A stretch of DNA of 6,086 nucleotides from Deltaproteobacteria bacterium (GCA_031277995.1 JAITLH010000097.1:1-6086); one strand, 5' to 3'. Shown: positions 1-6,030, numbered from the stretch's first letter. The notes: generated by a model from the letters alone, not told the origin. A program made the numbers and translations.

Positions 1-35
1 CGGGGGCGTTTTTCCGGCATCTAGCCGATGATGGG

Positions 36-60
36 AACCTTAAGTTTTAAACTGAAGGTT
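36..60. repeat. Imperfect 25-nt AT-rich palindrome
   Basis: AACCTT (36-41) pairs with AAGGTT (55-60). After one A/G mismatch, AGTT (43-46) pairs with AACT (50-53) around a 3-nt centre. Neither strand has a T-run after it, so a terminator is unlikely. A dyad operator or chance AT-rich symmetry both fit. Confidence 0.35.
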
Positions 61-319
61 AAAGCCGCAAAATTAATCTAAAATACGACCTTGTTTGATA
101 ATCCAGCATGTTTAACCCATGAATGAAAACCCTTCTTTGGGTATAAAAAAGTCGAATTGCCTACCAAAAGAAAAGTTACCTAAATGGGCAGTTCCCAAAG
201 GGCGCGTTTTTATGGCAAGGTTAGCCTAGACGTAGTTTGAAATAATTTTTTTTGGCTAACGATTGGTTTGATTTAGTCGTTGGCCTTGGTTTGGGAGCGG
301 ACGGGTCTAAAGGGCCTGA

Positions 320-374
320 CCCAAACGGCGTGGGCCAAGCCGTTTGGGCCAAAAGGTTTGGCCTAAACGGCTTG
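320..374 (+). repeat. Two overlapping, mutually exclusive hairpins in the leader
   Basis: Hairpin A: CCCAAACGGC (320-329) pairs perfectly with GCCGTTTGGG (339-348) around a 9-nt loop. Hairpin B: bases 336-350 pair with 360-374 over 15 bp, with a single G-U at 346/364 and a 9-nt loop. The segment 339-348 takes part in both, so only one can form at a time. The structure ends 24 bases before the ATG at 399, just ahead of a GGAG at 379-382. No T-run follows, so this is not a simple terminator. It may be a leader switch, a REP-like palindrome cluster, or a degenerate repeat. Confidence 0.55.
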
Positions 375-386
375 ATTTGGAGTCCC

Positions 387-761
387 GGGGCTTTGGCCAT
401 GAGCGTTTTGTCAAATAGCGTAAACGATAAGGGTTCCATGGCTTCCAAAAAAGCCCAAAGCCTCTCGGCTAAGCTCGGTTCCGGGAAGCCCGGAGCCGGG
501 AAGCCAGGAGACGGGAAGCTTAGCTCCGATAAGCCCGGAGCCGGGCAACCGGGTCCTGAAAAACTGGGCTTGGTTAGTCGCAAGGGCGGGATCTTGGGGG
601 AGGTACCCCTCAAAGAAAAGTCAACCGCCCTTTGGCGCCATCCCCAAGCCTGGGTGCCCAGGGAGCTGGCCTTCTTTTTCGCCTTGCTGCCGTTTTTGTT
701 TTGGCCTTTGGTGGGCGCCCTTTTGGCCTTGGAAGTCAAGGGGCAAGAAATGGCCGGGACG
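387..761 (+). repeat. Copy 1 of duplicated 5' gene segment (shared with 1403-1702)
   Basis: From the GGGGCTT 12 bases before the ATG to the Thr codon after QEMAG, this segment matches 1403-1702 at the DNA level. It includes a 25-base exact match (631-655 with 1572-1596). Copy 1 is longer because of inserted XGKPG codons. This indicates a partial duplication covering ribosome site, tail and anchor. Confidence 0.85.
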
Positions 762-1109
762 ATGGGGGCAGGGGTAAGTGACCAGCCCCTTAACCTGGCC
801 GCTTTGGGCGAAAAGGTTTGGGGTTCTCCGGGCGAAAAACTTTCTCCCGAGGCCCGGGACTTTCTGGGCCGGTGCCTTTACGCGGCCGGCGATTACGCCG
901 GGGCCTTTTGGGAATTTAGTCAGGGCTATAGGGATTATCCCCTGTCCGACCGGGCCGCGGGCTTCCTTTTGAAGATGACTTACTGTCAAAGTTTACTGGG
1001 TAACGGACCCGGGGCCATGGAGACCTTAAGGGTGATCCTGGCCAAATTTCCGGACTCGGATTCGGCCGGTTTGGTTAACGTCGGCCGGGGCCGTTTCATC
1101 GGGCTCTAA
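399..1109 (+). CDS. Single-pass membrane protein with PBP1A-like N-terminal anchor and periplasmic TPR-like domain
   Basis: Predicted 236 residues. Residues 1-88 form a basic, Gly/Pro/Ser/Lys-rich cytoplasmic tail with XGKPG repeats. Residues ~89-112 are one hydrophobic segment. Residues ~113-236 should be periplasmic and include two TPR-like helical hairpins: 149-184 (SPEARDFLGRCLYAAGDYAGAF and on, ending YPLSD) and 185-220 (ending KFPDSDSA). The tail start (MSVLSNSVNDK) and the WRHPQAWVP-to-QEMAGT stretch match the PBP encoded at 1415, with 34 of 43 residues identical in the latter. Past QEMAGT the two proteins do not resemble each other. The start is set at ATG 399 because it and the 12 bases before it align without gaps to the PBP start; TTG 252 would add 49 unsupported residues. 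The ribosome site is weak (GGAG 379-382 or GGGG 387-390). Function is unknown. Acting as a PBP partner, like CpoB with PBP1B, is an inference from anchor and TPR. Confidence 0.8.
   Translation: MSVLSNSVNDKGSMASKKAQSLSAKLGSGKPGAGKPGDGKLSSDKPGAGQPGPEKLGLVSRKGGILGEVPLKEKSTALWRHPQAWVPRELAFFFALLPFLFWPLVGALLALEVKGQEMAGTMGAGVSDQPLNLAALGEKVWGSPGEKLSPEARDFLGRCLYAAGDYAGAFWEFSQGYRDYPLSDRAAGFLLKMTYCQSLLGNGPGAMETLRVILAKFPDSDSAGLVNVGRGRFIGL
480..554 (+). repeat. Five tandem 15-nt units encoding XGKPG pentapeptides
   Basis: The units at 480-494, 495-509, 510-524, 525-539 and 540-554 encode SGKPG, AGKPG, DGKLS, SDKPG and AGQPG. A degenerate sixth unit, SAKLG, precedes them (465-479). All are in frame within the cytoplasmic tail of the 399-1109 protein. 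The PBP paralogue has only one such motif (SDKLG), so the array looks like an expansion after duplication. Such a tail is probably disordered and positively charged. Confidence 0.8.
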
Positions 1110-1130
1110 AGGGTTTTTAGACCCCTTTTT
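1108..1130 (+). terminator. Weak intrinsic terminator after the TPR protein gene
   Basis: AAAGGG (1108-1113) pairs with CCCTTT (1123-1128) across a 9-nt loop, followed by two more Ts. It begins inside the TAA stop. A six-pair, half-AT stem makes it weak, so read-through toward the PBP gene is plausible. Confidence 0.4.
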
Positions 1131-1414
1131 CAAACTTTCCTTGGGGGAGTTTGGGAAAGGGAAGTTTTGGAGGGCGGTTATTATGACGAGATTAGGTTGG
1201 CCGTAGCTGGGTAGGGGTTTTTGCCAAGGACCTAACCAAACCGGGCCGTTTTGGCCAGGGTTGGGTTTGGTTTTTGGCGCTAAGCGTTTAGTTTGGGGGA
1301 GGTGATTTCGCTCGCGCCCCCAAGGTGGCGCCCCGGGGCCAAGATTAAGCGGCCAAAGGGCGCGGTAGGAAACTGGTTATTTTGAGCCGGGGATAAAGGG
1401 CTGGGGCTTGGGTC
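1110..1414 (+). other. 305-base spacer and PBP leader, no gene seen
   Basis: I see no supportable coding region. The spacer holds the weak terminator above, the hairpin 1234-1275, and GGAGGTGAT at 1298-1306, an excellent anti-Shine-Dalgarno complement with no ATG, GTG or TTG at a usable distance after it. CGCGCCC (1313-1319) can pair with GGGCGCG (1358-1364). No convincing -35/-10 pair was found. An in-frame TAA at 1394-1396 closes the PBP frame just before its ATG. Confidence 0.55.
1234..1275 (+). terminator. Terminator-like hairpin with T-run in the spacer
   Basis: AACCAAACC (1234-1242) pairs perfectly with GGTTTGGTT (1264-1272), and a five-T run (1271-1275) overlaps its end. The 21-nt loop contains an inner GGCC/GGCC hairpin (1244-1247/1253-1256). 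It may be a second terminator for the upstream gene, or a leader element of the PBP gene. The long loop and modest stem limit certainty. Confidence 0.4.
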
Positions 1415-1702
1415 ATGAACGTTTTGTCAAAAAGTAATAACGATAAGAATTCCGAAGTTTATCAAAAAGCCAAAAGCGAAACCCGAAAGCTCATATCCGA
1501 TAAGCTGGGCCCCTTAAACCGAAAGCCCGGGGTTTTGGGCGAGGGACAGCTTAAGGGCAAGTTAACCGGGGTTTGGCGCCATCCCCAAGCCTGGGTACCC
1601 GGGGAGCTGGCCTTTTTTTTCGCCTTGTTGCCTTTTTTGTTTTGGCCCATCGTGACCGTGGTCTTGGTTTTGGAGATCTACAACCAAGAAATGGCCGGGA
1701 CG
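1403..1702 (+). repeat. Copy 2 of duplicated 5' gene segment (shared with 387-761)
   Basis: This is the corresponding block at the start of the PBP gene: GGGGCTT 12 bases before the ATG, the tail, the anchor, and QEMAGT (ending 1702). Homology stops there, before the GT51 domain. The presence of this segment in a complete PBP suggests, but does not prove, that copy 2 is the donor. Confidence 0.85.
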
Positions 1703-3988
1703 GCCTTGGAAGACTTAAAAAGCTATCAACCTCCCACCGTGTCCTTCATCTTCGCTTCCGACAATACCCTCATGGCCGAGCTCTATAACGAGCATCGTCT
1801 GGTCACCCCCTTGGACCGCGTTCCCGACGTCGTGGTGAAGGCCTTTTTGGCCGCCGAGGACAGTTCTTTTTATTCGCACCAGGGGGTGGATCTTATTGGG
1901 GTAAGCCGGGCCCTTATGGCCAACGTCAAGGCCGGTCACACGGTCCAGGGGGCCTCGACCATTACCCAGCAGATGATCAGATCTTTTTTGCTTACCAACG
2001 AAAAGACTTACGATAGGAAGCTTAAGGAGATGATCTTGGCTTGGCGGGCCGAGCGGATCTTGACCAAGGACGAGATCTTATTTTTATACCTAAACCGGAT
2101 TTACCTGGGCCGCGGGGCCTACGGCGTGGAATCGGCGGCCAGGCTTTATTTTGGAAAAACCATTGGGGAAGTGACGCTGGGAGAGGCGGCCTTACTGGCC
2201 GGTTTGGCCCAGGCCCCGGGTAGGCTTCAAGCCCACCTAGGGACGGCCAGGAGCCGGGAGCGCCAAAATTACGTCCTAAGGCGCATGGTTGAGGTGGGTT
2301 ACGTAACCCAAAGCGAGGCCACGAGGGCCCTAAACACGCCCCTAAAGTTTTTGGATCGAAGGCCCAATATCTACCGGCAAGTGGCCCCCCAGTTCGCCGA
2401 GGTGGTGAGGCTCCAGATGAGCGATTACCTGGGGGCCGAAAAAGTCCTAAACGACGGCTTACGGATCTACACGACCTTGGATCTTAAGGCCCAGGCCCAG
2501 GCCCAGGAGGCCGTTCGAAACGGCCTTGACGCCTTGGCCCGGCGTCAGAGGATGAGCCCCAAGGTTAGGAGCCTAAACCAAAACCAAGTCAACGAATACC
2601 TAAGAAGGGCCAGGGCCAGTTTGGAAAGTAGGCCCCTGATGCTTTACCATGAACCGGCCGGATTGGTAACCGAGGTCATCACCACCGGGGACAATCCGGG
2701 GTTAGTGTTAAGCTTTGGGGCCGACGAGGGTTTCATGAGCGCGGAAAGTCTTTCCTGGCTGGTGGGCAAAAGATCTTTGGGCAGCGTTTTCGCCAAAAAC
2801 GATCTGGTCATGACCCGGATCGTGGGCCGAAACCAAGAAACGGGCCGACTTGATTTGGTGCCTTCCCCCCCGCCCGAGATCCAGGGCGCCCTGGTTTTGA
2901 TGGAAAACAAAACCGGCCGGGTCTTGGCCATGGTTGGGGGCCGGGATTTTGGGCTTGAAGGGATCGGAAATAGCGACTTTAACCGGGCGATACTTGCCCA
3001 AAGGCAACCGGGCAGTTCCTTTAAGCCCTTCGTCTACACGGCCGCCCTGGAAAACGGCTATACCGAGGCCTCGGTCATCTACGACGTCCCCTTAAGCTAC
3101 CCCGACGGACCGGGCCGGGTCTGGCGGCCCAGAAACGCCGGCGGCGGTCACAGCGGGGCCATGACCTTACTTGACGCCTTAAGGCGTTCGGTCAATATCG
3201 TTTCGGTTAAGTTAACCGAGGCCCTGGGTCCCCAGACGGTGGCCGATTACGCCAAAAAAATGGGCATCTCCACTAACCTAAACGCCACTTTGTCTTTGGC
3301 CCTGGGCGCCTCGGAAGTGACCTTACTGGACATGACCAAGGCCTACACGACCTTCCCCAATCTTGGCTCCTGGGCTTGGCCCACCTTCGTCGACAAGGTC
3401 GAGGATCGCTACGGGCGTACCATCATCGATTTCGATCCTTATTTTACCGAGGCCATCTCGCCCCAAACGGCCTACATCATGATCGACATGTTAAGCGCCG
3501 TGGCCAAAAGCGGCACCGGGGCCAGGGTGGGGGCGGCCTTAAAGGAAATCCCCGTGGCCGGAAAAACCGGAACCACCAACTCCCAAGCCGACGCCCTATT
3601 TATTGGCTTTACCCCCGAATACACTTGCGGGGTCTGGGTGGGCCGCGAAACCCGGGTTAGCTTAGGCGGAGGCGAGCAAGGGGCCAGGACGGCCGCGCCC
3701 ATATTTTCCGCCTTCATGCTAAATTTCTTAGAAGACAAGGAAACCGGGACTTTTTCCATTCCCGAAGGCGTCATTAGGCAAAAACTCCTAGCCGACGTTG
3801 ACGACGATTTGGGCACCGGGGCCACCTTCGTTTTTAAGGTTGGCCAAGTGGGCCGCGGCCCCGTTGACACCAACTTTGGCGGCGGCGGTTACGAGGCCCA
3901 GGAGGGTCCCTACGACGCCAACTCCAACACCCAAGAAGAAATGGACCGTAGGCTCATGGATTACATGGCCGGCTACGGCGGCATCTAA
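1415..3988 (+). CDS. mrcA: Bifunctional penicillin-binding protein 1A (transglycosylase/transpeptidase)
   Basis: An 857-residue class A PBP that polymerises lipid II glycan strands and cross-links stem peptides in the periplasm. It has a cytoplasmic tail (1-63), a membrane anchor (~64-88), and a GT51 domain (~110-290) with AAEDSSFYSHQG (catalytic Glu148), GASTITQQ (179-186), RKLKE (201-205) and LNRIYLGRGAYGVESAA. An OB-like insert (~410-490) is typical of PBP1A. The transpeptidase domain (~490-775) has SSFK (Ser534, Lys537), SVN (592-594) and KTGT (717-720); all catalytic motifs are intact. The tail is much longer than in E. coli PBP1A, whose anchor begins near the N-terminus, and it is shared with the 399-1109 protein. 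The C-terminus is Gly-rich and acidic. The ATG at 1415 is the first start after an in-frame TAA at 1394, with a weak GGGG ribosome site. The symbol ponA would be equally valid. Confidence 0.96.
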   Translation: MNVLSKSNNDKNSEVYQKAKSETRKLISDKLGPLNRKPGVLGEGQLKGKLTGVWRHPQAWVPGELAFFFALLPFLFWPIVTVVLVLEIYNQEMAGTALEDLKSYQPPTVSFIFASDNTLMAELYNEHRLVTPLDRVPDVVVKAFLAAEDSSFYSHQGVDLIGVSRALMANVKAGHTVQGASTITQQMIRSFLLTNEKTYDRKLKEMILAWRAERILTKDEILFLYLNRIYLGRGAYGVESAARLYFGKTIGEVTLGEAALLAGLAQAPGRLQAHLGTARSRERQNYVLRRMVEVGYVTQSEATRALNTPLKFLDRRPNIYRQVAPQFAEVVRLQMSDYLGAEKVLNDGLRIYTTLDLKAQAQAQEAVRNGLDALARRQRMSPKVRSLNQNQVNEYLRRARASLESRPLMLYHEPAGLVTEVITTGDNPGLVLSFGADEGFMSAESLSWLVGKRSLGSVFAKNDLVMTRIVGRNQETGRLDLVPSPPPEIQGALVLMENKTGRVLAMVGGRDFGLEGIGNSDFNRAILAQRQPGSSFKPFVYTAALENGYTEASVIYDVPLSYPDGPGRVWRPRNAGGGHSGAMTLLDALRRSVNIVSVKLTEALGPQTVADYAKKMGISTNLNATLSLALGASEVTLLDMTKAYTTFPNLGSWAWPTFVDKVEDRYGRTIIDFDPYFTEAISPQTAYIMIDMLSAVAKSGTGARVGAALKEIPVAGKTGTTNSQADALFIGFTPEYTCGVWVGRETRVSLGGGEQGARTAAPIFSAFMLNFLEDKETGTFSIPEGVIRQKLLADVDDDLGTGATFVFKVGQVGRGPVDTNFGGGGYEAQEGPYDANSNTQEEMDRRLMDYMAGYGGI

Positions 3989-4013
3989 ATCCATTTTTCG
4001 CCAAACCCAAAGG

Positions 4014-4739
4014 ATGCCAAGGTCCGACCAAAAACCCCAAAAACCAGCCGACCCGAAAAAGGTCTCCCCGGGAGACCCTTTTCGGGTTTTGCTTTTGGCG
4101 ACCTCAAACCAGGGCAAGGTCAGGGAGTATAAGGCCCTTTTGAAGCCCCTTTTGGTTAAGCTTTCCCTTAACCTTTTGACCCTGGGCGATCTAAAGGCCC
4201 GGGGCTTTGAATTTCCCGAGGCCCGGGAAGGGGCCCAGAGTTTTACCGAAAACGCCTTCCTCAAAGCTCGCCACTACGCGGATCTTAGTTCTTGCCCCAC
4301 CCTGGCCGACGATTCGGGCCTGTGCGTTTTGGCCCTAGACGGCGCCCCGGGGGTCCTCTCGGCCCGTTACGGGGCCGTGGGCTTAACCGACCCTAAAAGA
4401 AGCCAAAAACTACTAACCGATCTTGACAAAAAACTCCTTTCCTTAAATACCCAAAATAAAACCCGCGAGGCTTACTTTGAGACGGCCTTGGTCTTGGCCA
4501 AAAAGGGCCTCGATAACCATCTCGCCTGGACCGGTCGCCTCCATGGCTCCATCGCGGCGGCCCCCAAAGGCGCCGGCGGCTTTGGCTACGATCCCATCTT
4601 TATCCCGCGAGGCTACGACCAAACCCTGGCCGAGCTTAGCCTTAGCGAAAAAAACCGCCTCTCCCACCGCGGGGAGGCCATTTTTAAGGCCCTTAAAGAC
4701 TCGGACTTAATCGACGCTTTTTTGGGCCAAGGCGAATAA
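4014..4739 (+). CDS. rdgB: XTP/dITP diphosphatase (RdgB/HAM1 family)
   Basis: A 241-residue cytosolic pyrophosphatase that hydrolyses ITP, dITP and XTP to monophosphates, keeping deaminated purines out of nucleic acids. The family signatures appear in order: LLLATSNQGKVREY (26-39), SFTENAFLKAR (76-86), LADDSGLCVLALDGAPGV (98-114, with the catalytic-type Asp in ADDSG) then SARYG, AYFETALVLA, GGFGYDPIFIPRG (188-200), and the closing TLAELSLSEKNRLSHRGEA. The C-terminal motifs are complete. ATG 4014 lies 25 bases after the PBP stop, consistent with co-transcription. It leaves about 24 residues ahead of the usual family N-terminus, Pro/Lys-rich and unconserved. The only Shine-Dalgarno-like bases (AAAGG) touch the ATG, so initiation may rely on coupling. 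A TTG at 4089 would clip the first beta strand. A stable hairpin sits within the first codons. Confidence 0.95.
   Translation: MPRSDQKPQKPADPKKVSPGDPFRVLLLATSNQGKVREYKALLKPLLVKLSLNLLTLGDLKARGFEFPEAREGAQSFTENAFLKARHYADLSSCPTLADDSGLCVLALDGAPGVLSARYGAVGLTDPKRSQKLLTDLDKKLLSLNTQNKTREAYFETALVLAKKGLDNHLAWTGRLHGSIAAAPKGAGGFGYDPIFIPRGYDQTLAELSLSEKNRLSHRGEAIFKALKDSDLIDAFLGQGE
4052..4098 (+). terminator. 35-nt near-perfect hairpin with T-rich tail inside the rdgB start region
   Basis: CCCGAAAA (4052-4059) pairs with TTTTCGGG (4079-4086) and GGTCTCCC (4061-4068) with GGGAGACC (4070-4077). There is one A/C mismatch (4060/4078) and a single central base. TTTTGCTTTT (4087-4096) follows. The shape matches an intrinsic terminator or attenuator, yet it overlaps the codons for residues 13-28 of RdgB, just before the conserved LLLAT strand. 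It might terminate part of the PBP transcript, or be a palindromic insertion tolerated in an unconserved extension. Confidence 0.5.
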
Positions 4740-4777
4740 AAAATCCCGCCCATGCCCTTATGGGAATGGGCGGGATT
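4738..4777 (-). terminator. Intrinsic terminator of cobT
   Basis: AATCCCGCCCAT (4742-4753) pairs perfectly with ATGGGCGGGATT (4766-4777). The stem continues after one mismatch with CCC/GGG (4755-4757/4762-4764) around a TTAT loop. Read on the minus strand the hairpin is followed by six Ts (complement of 4743-4738), so it ends transcripts coming from cobT. It overlaps the last bases of the rdgB stop. The plus strand lacks a T-run, so rdgB termination here is uncertain. Confidence 0.85.
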
Positions 4778-4935
4778 CGCGTCTTTGGGCTAAGGCGCCG
4801 TAAAGGGGTCTATAAGGCCCTGGGAGCGCTTGGCCCTAGTTTGATACCAACCTCCCTTTCCGAAGCCCGCAGCGGGGCTATTAGGCCCGTTTACGGGCGA
4901 GTTTCGGCTAGGGTCGCGGTTTTTGGGTTTTTTGG
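4740..4935. other. Convergent intergenic region between rdgB and cobT
   Basis: No gene is seen. The left end holds the cobT terminator. The right part (4854-4913) can fold as a small three-way junction: CCCT/AGGG (4854-4857/4910-4913), CCGAA/TTCGG (4860-4864/4903-4907), and two inner hairpins GCCC/GGGC (4865-4868/4875-4878) and GCCCG/CGGGC (4885-4889/4894-4898). On the minus strand this would lie in the cobT 3' untranslated region. Confidence 0.45.
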
Positions 4936-6024
4936 TTAGGTCAAGATGGTGTCACTGACTTGGGCCTCGGCCAGGGTGCGCATGCCGTTAAAGTGGGCGC
5001 AGGCGCATTGGAGAACGCCAAAGGCCACCACGGCCCCGCTGCCTTCGCCTAGGTAGAGGCCCAGATCGAGTAGGGGGGTAAGGCCCAAGCGTTTTAGGGT
5101 TTCCAGGTGGGCCTTTTCCTTGGAGCGATGGCCGGCGATTAGGTATTTGGTAATCCCCGGGGAAAGGCCCTGGGCCAAAAGGGCGGCCGCGGCGCCGATA
5201 AAGCCGTCTATGACCACGCCGGCCCGGCGGATGGCCCCGCCCAGGTAGACCCCGGCCATGGCCCCTATCTCAAAGCCGCCCACCTTGGCCAAGACGTCAA
5301 TGGGGTCTTTGGGATCGGGCTTATTTACTTCCAGGGCTTTTTGGACGATGGCGGCCTTGTGGGCGATTCTCTCGGGAGATAGTCCCGAGCCGGGCCCGGT
5401 GGCCTCCAAGGGGGTTTGGCCCGTCAAGAGGCTTACTATGCAAGAAGAGGGGGTGGTGTTACCGATGCCCATCTCCCCGGCCGTGACCAAATCGATTTCA
5501 TGGCGCCCCAAAACTAGTTCCAAGCCCGTTAGGACTGAAAGCAAAGCCTCTTTTCTGGTCATGGCCGGGCCCTTGGCGATGTTTTTGGTCCCGTGGGCGA
5601 TTTTCGCGTCAACCCTAGTCGGGTGGGGGGCCAAATCGCCCTTTATGCCCACGTCCAGGAGGATTAAATCTGAACCGGTGGCCCTGGCCAGGGAAGTTAT
5701 GGCCCCGCCCCCTTGTTGGAAATTGGCTATCTGCGCTATGGTGACATCCGAGGGGTAGGGGCTGACCCCTTCCTCGACCACGCCGTGATCCCCGGCGCAA
5801 ACCACGATAAGTTTCTTTTCGTACCTGGGAGAAAAGGTATTTTGAATCGAGGCCAATTGGATGGCCAGTTCCTCCAGGCGGCCCAGGGATTTTCTGGGTT
5901 TGGCCAGATCGTCTTCCCTTTGGGCGGCCAAGGCCCTGATGGCTTCGTTGGGCGCCGTTATCTGGGCCAAATGGTTTTTTAGTCTAACTTCCAATTCCTG
6001 GTCAGTTTCCCGATGGCTGGGCAA
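4936..6024 (-). CDS. cobT: Nicotinate-nucleotide--dimethylbenzimidazole phosphoribosyltransferase
   Basis: A 362-residue cytosolic enzyme that transfers phosphoribose from nicotinate mononucleotide to 5,6-dimethylbenzimidazole (or another lower-ligand base), giving the alpha-ribotide for the cobalamin nucleotide loop. Family motifs are present across the full length: KPRKSLGRLEELAIQLA (42-58), CAGDHGVVEEGVSPYP (76-91), GEMGIGNTTP (183-192, active-site Glu184), DVLAKVGGFEIGAMAGV (243-259), and YLGEGSGAV (324-332, with Glu327 corresponding to the catalytic Glu317 of Salmonella CobT). The first motif reads PRKSLG where E. coli has PVGSLG, so a usual Gly is Lys. The TTG start at 6024-6022 is chosen because AAGGAG lies six bases upstream. 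No other cobalamin gene is visible in the window. Its own terminator lies past the stop. Confidence 0.95.
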   Translation of the reverse strand: MPSHRETDQELEVRLKNHLAQITAPNEAIRALAAQREDDLAKPRKSLGRLEELAIQLASIQNTFSPRYEKKLIVVCAGDHGVVEEGVSPYPSDVTIAQIANFQQGGGAITSLARATGSDLILLDVGIKGDLAPHPTRVDAKIAHGTKNIAKGPAMTRKEALLSVLTGLELVLGRHEIDLVTAGEMGIGNTTPSSCIVSLLTGQTPLEATGPGSGLSPERIAHKAAIVQKALEVNKPDPKDPIDVLAKVGGFEIGAMAGVYLGGAIRRAGVVIDGFIGAAAALLAQGLSPGITKYLIAGHRSKEKAHLETLKRLGLTPLLDLGLYLGEGSGAVVAFGVLQCACAHFNGMRTLAEAQVSDTILT

Positions 6025-6030
6025 GGCTCT

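Larger units (their letters stand above)
1..398. other. Non-coding upstream region, AT-rich then GC-rich leader
   Basis: No supportable gene lies here. Bases 1-250 are clearly richer in A/T than the rest of the window. They hold -10-like hexamers (GATAAT at 97-102, TATAAA at 142-147, AATAAT at 241-246), but none has a good -35 at 16-18 bases, so I call no promoter. There is an imperfect palindrome at 36-60 and a 7-bp inverted repeat at 220-226/254-260 flanking an eight-T run. Bases 300-398 return to the GC-rich style and contain two overlapping hairpins. The region most likely holds the promoter and leader of the gene at 399. The open frame does extend upstream to a TTG at 252, but homology with the PBP start places initiation at 399. 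Confidence 0.6.

Noticed and set aside
1..24. Possible 3' end of an upstream gene (frame reading FSGI then TAG)
   Set aside because: Eight codons are too few to judge.
119..229. 36-codon ORF starting MNENPSLGIKK
   Set aside because: No Shine-Dalgarno, no recognisable family, and an AT-rich context where short open frames arise by chance. I cannot support it, though it is the only small ORF of note in the first 250 bases.
252..398. N-terminal extension of the TPR protein from a TTG at 252
   Set aside because: The ATG at 399 aligns exactly with the PBP start, including the bases before it, and the extension would be coded through a double hairpin leader.
221..739. Minus-strand ORF with Pro/Gly-rich repeats
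   Set aside because: It is antisense to the TPR protein gene, whose plus-strand reading has clear homology to the PBP. The repeats are just the complement of the XGKPG units.
1302..1385. GTG-initiated 27-codon ORF beside the orphan Shine-Dalgarno
   Set aside because: The GTG lies within the Shine-Dalgarno motif itself, leaving no spacing, and the peptide has no recognisable features.
2489..2506. GCCCAG three-unit tandem repeat in the PBP gene
   Set aside because: Three in-frame units encode AQAQAQ in a helical stretch typical after the LDLKAQ motif; too short to call a microsatellite.
3798..4013. Longer rdgB start overlapping the PBP gene
   Set aside because: The extra 72 residues are the out-of-frame image of the PBP C-terminus and do not resemble the RdgB family.
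4854..4913. tRNA gene
   Set aside because: The fold resembles part of a cloverleaf but lacks a 7-bp acceptor stem, the T-loop signature and a plausible anticodon arm.
5258..5758. Plus-strand ORF opposite cobT
   Set aside because: The minus strand encodes full-length CobT with all motifs; this is a shadow frame.
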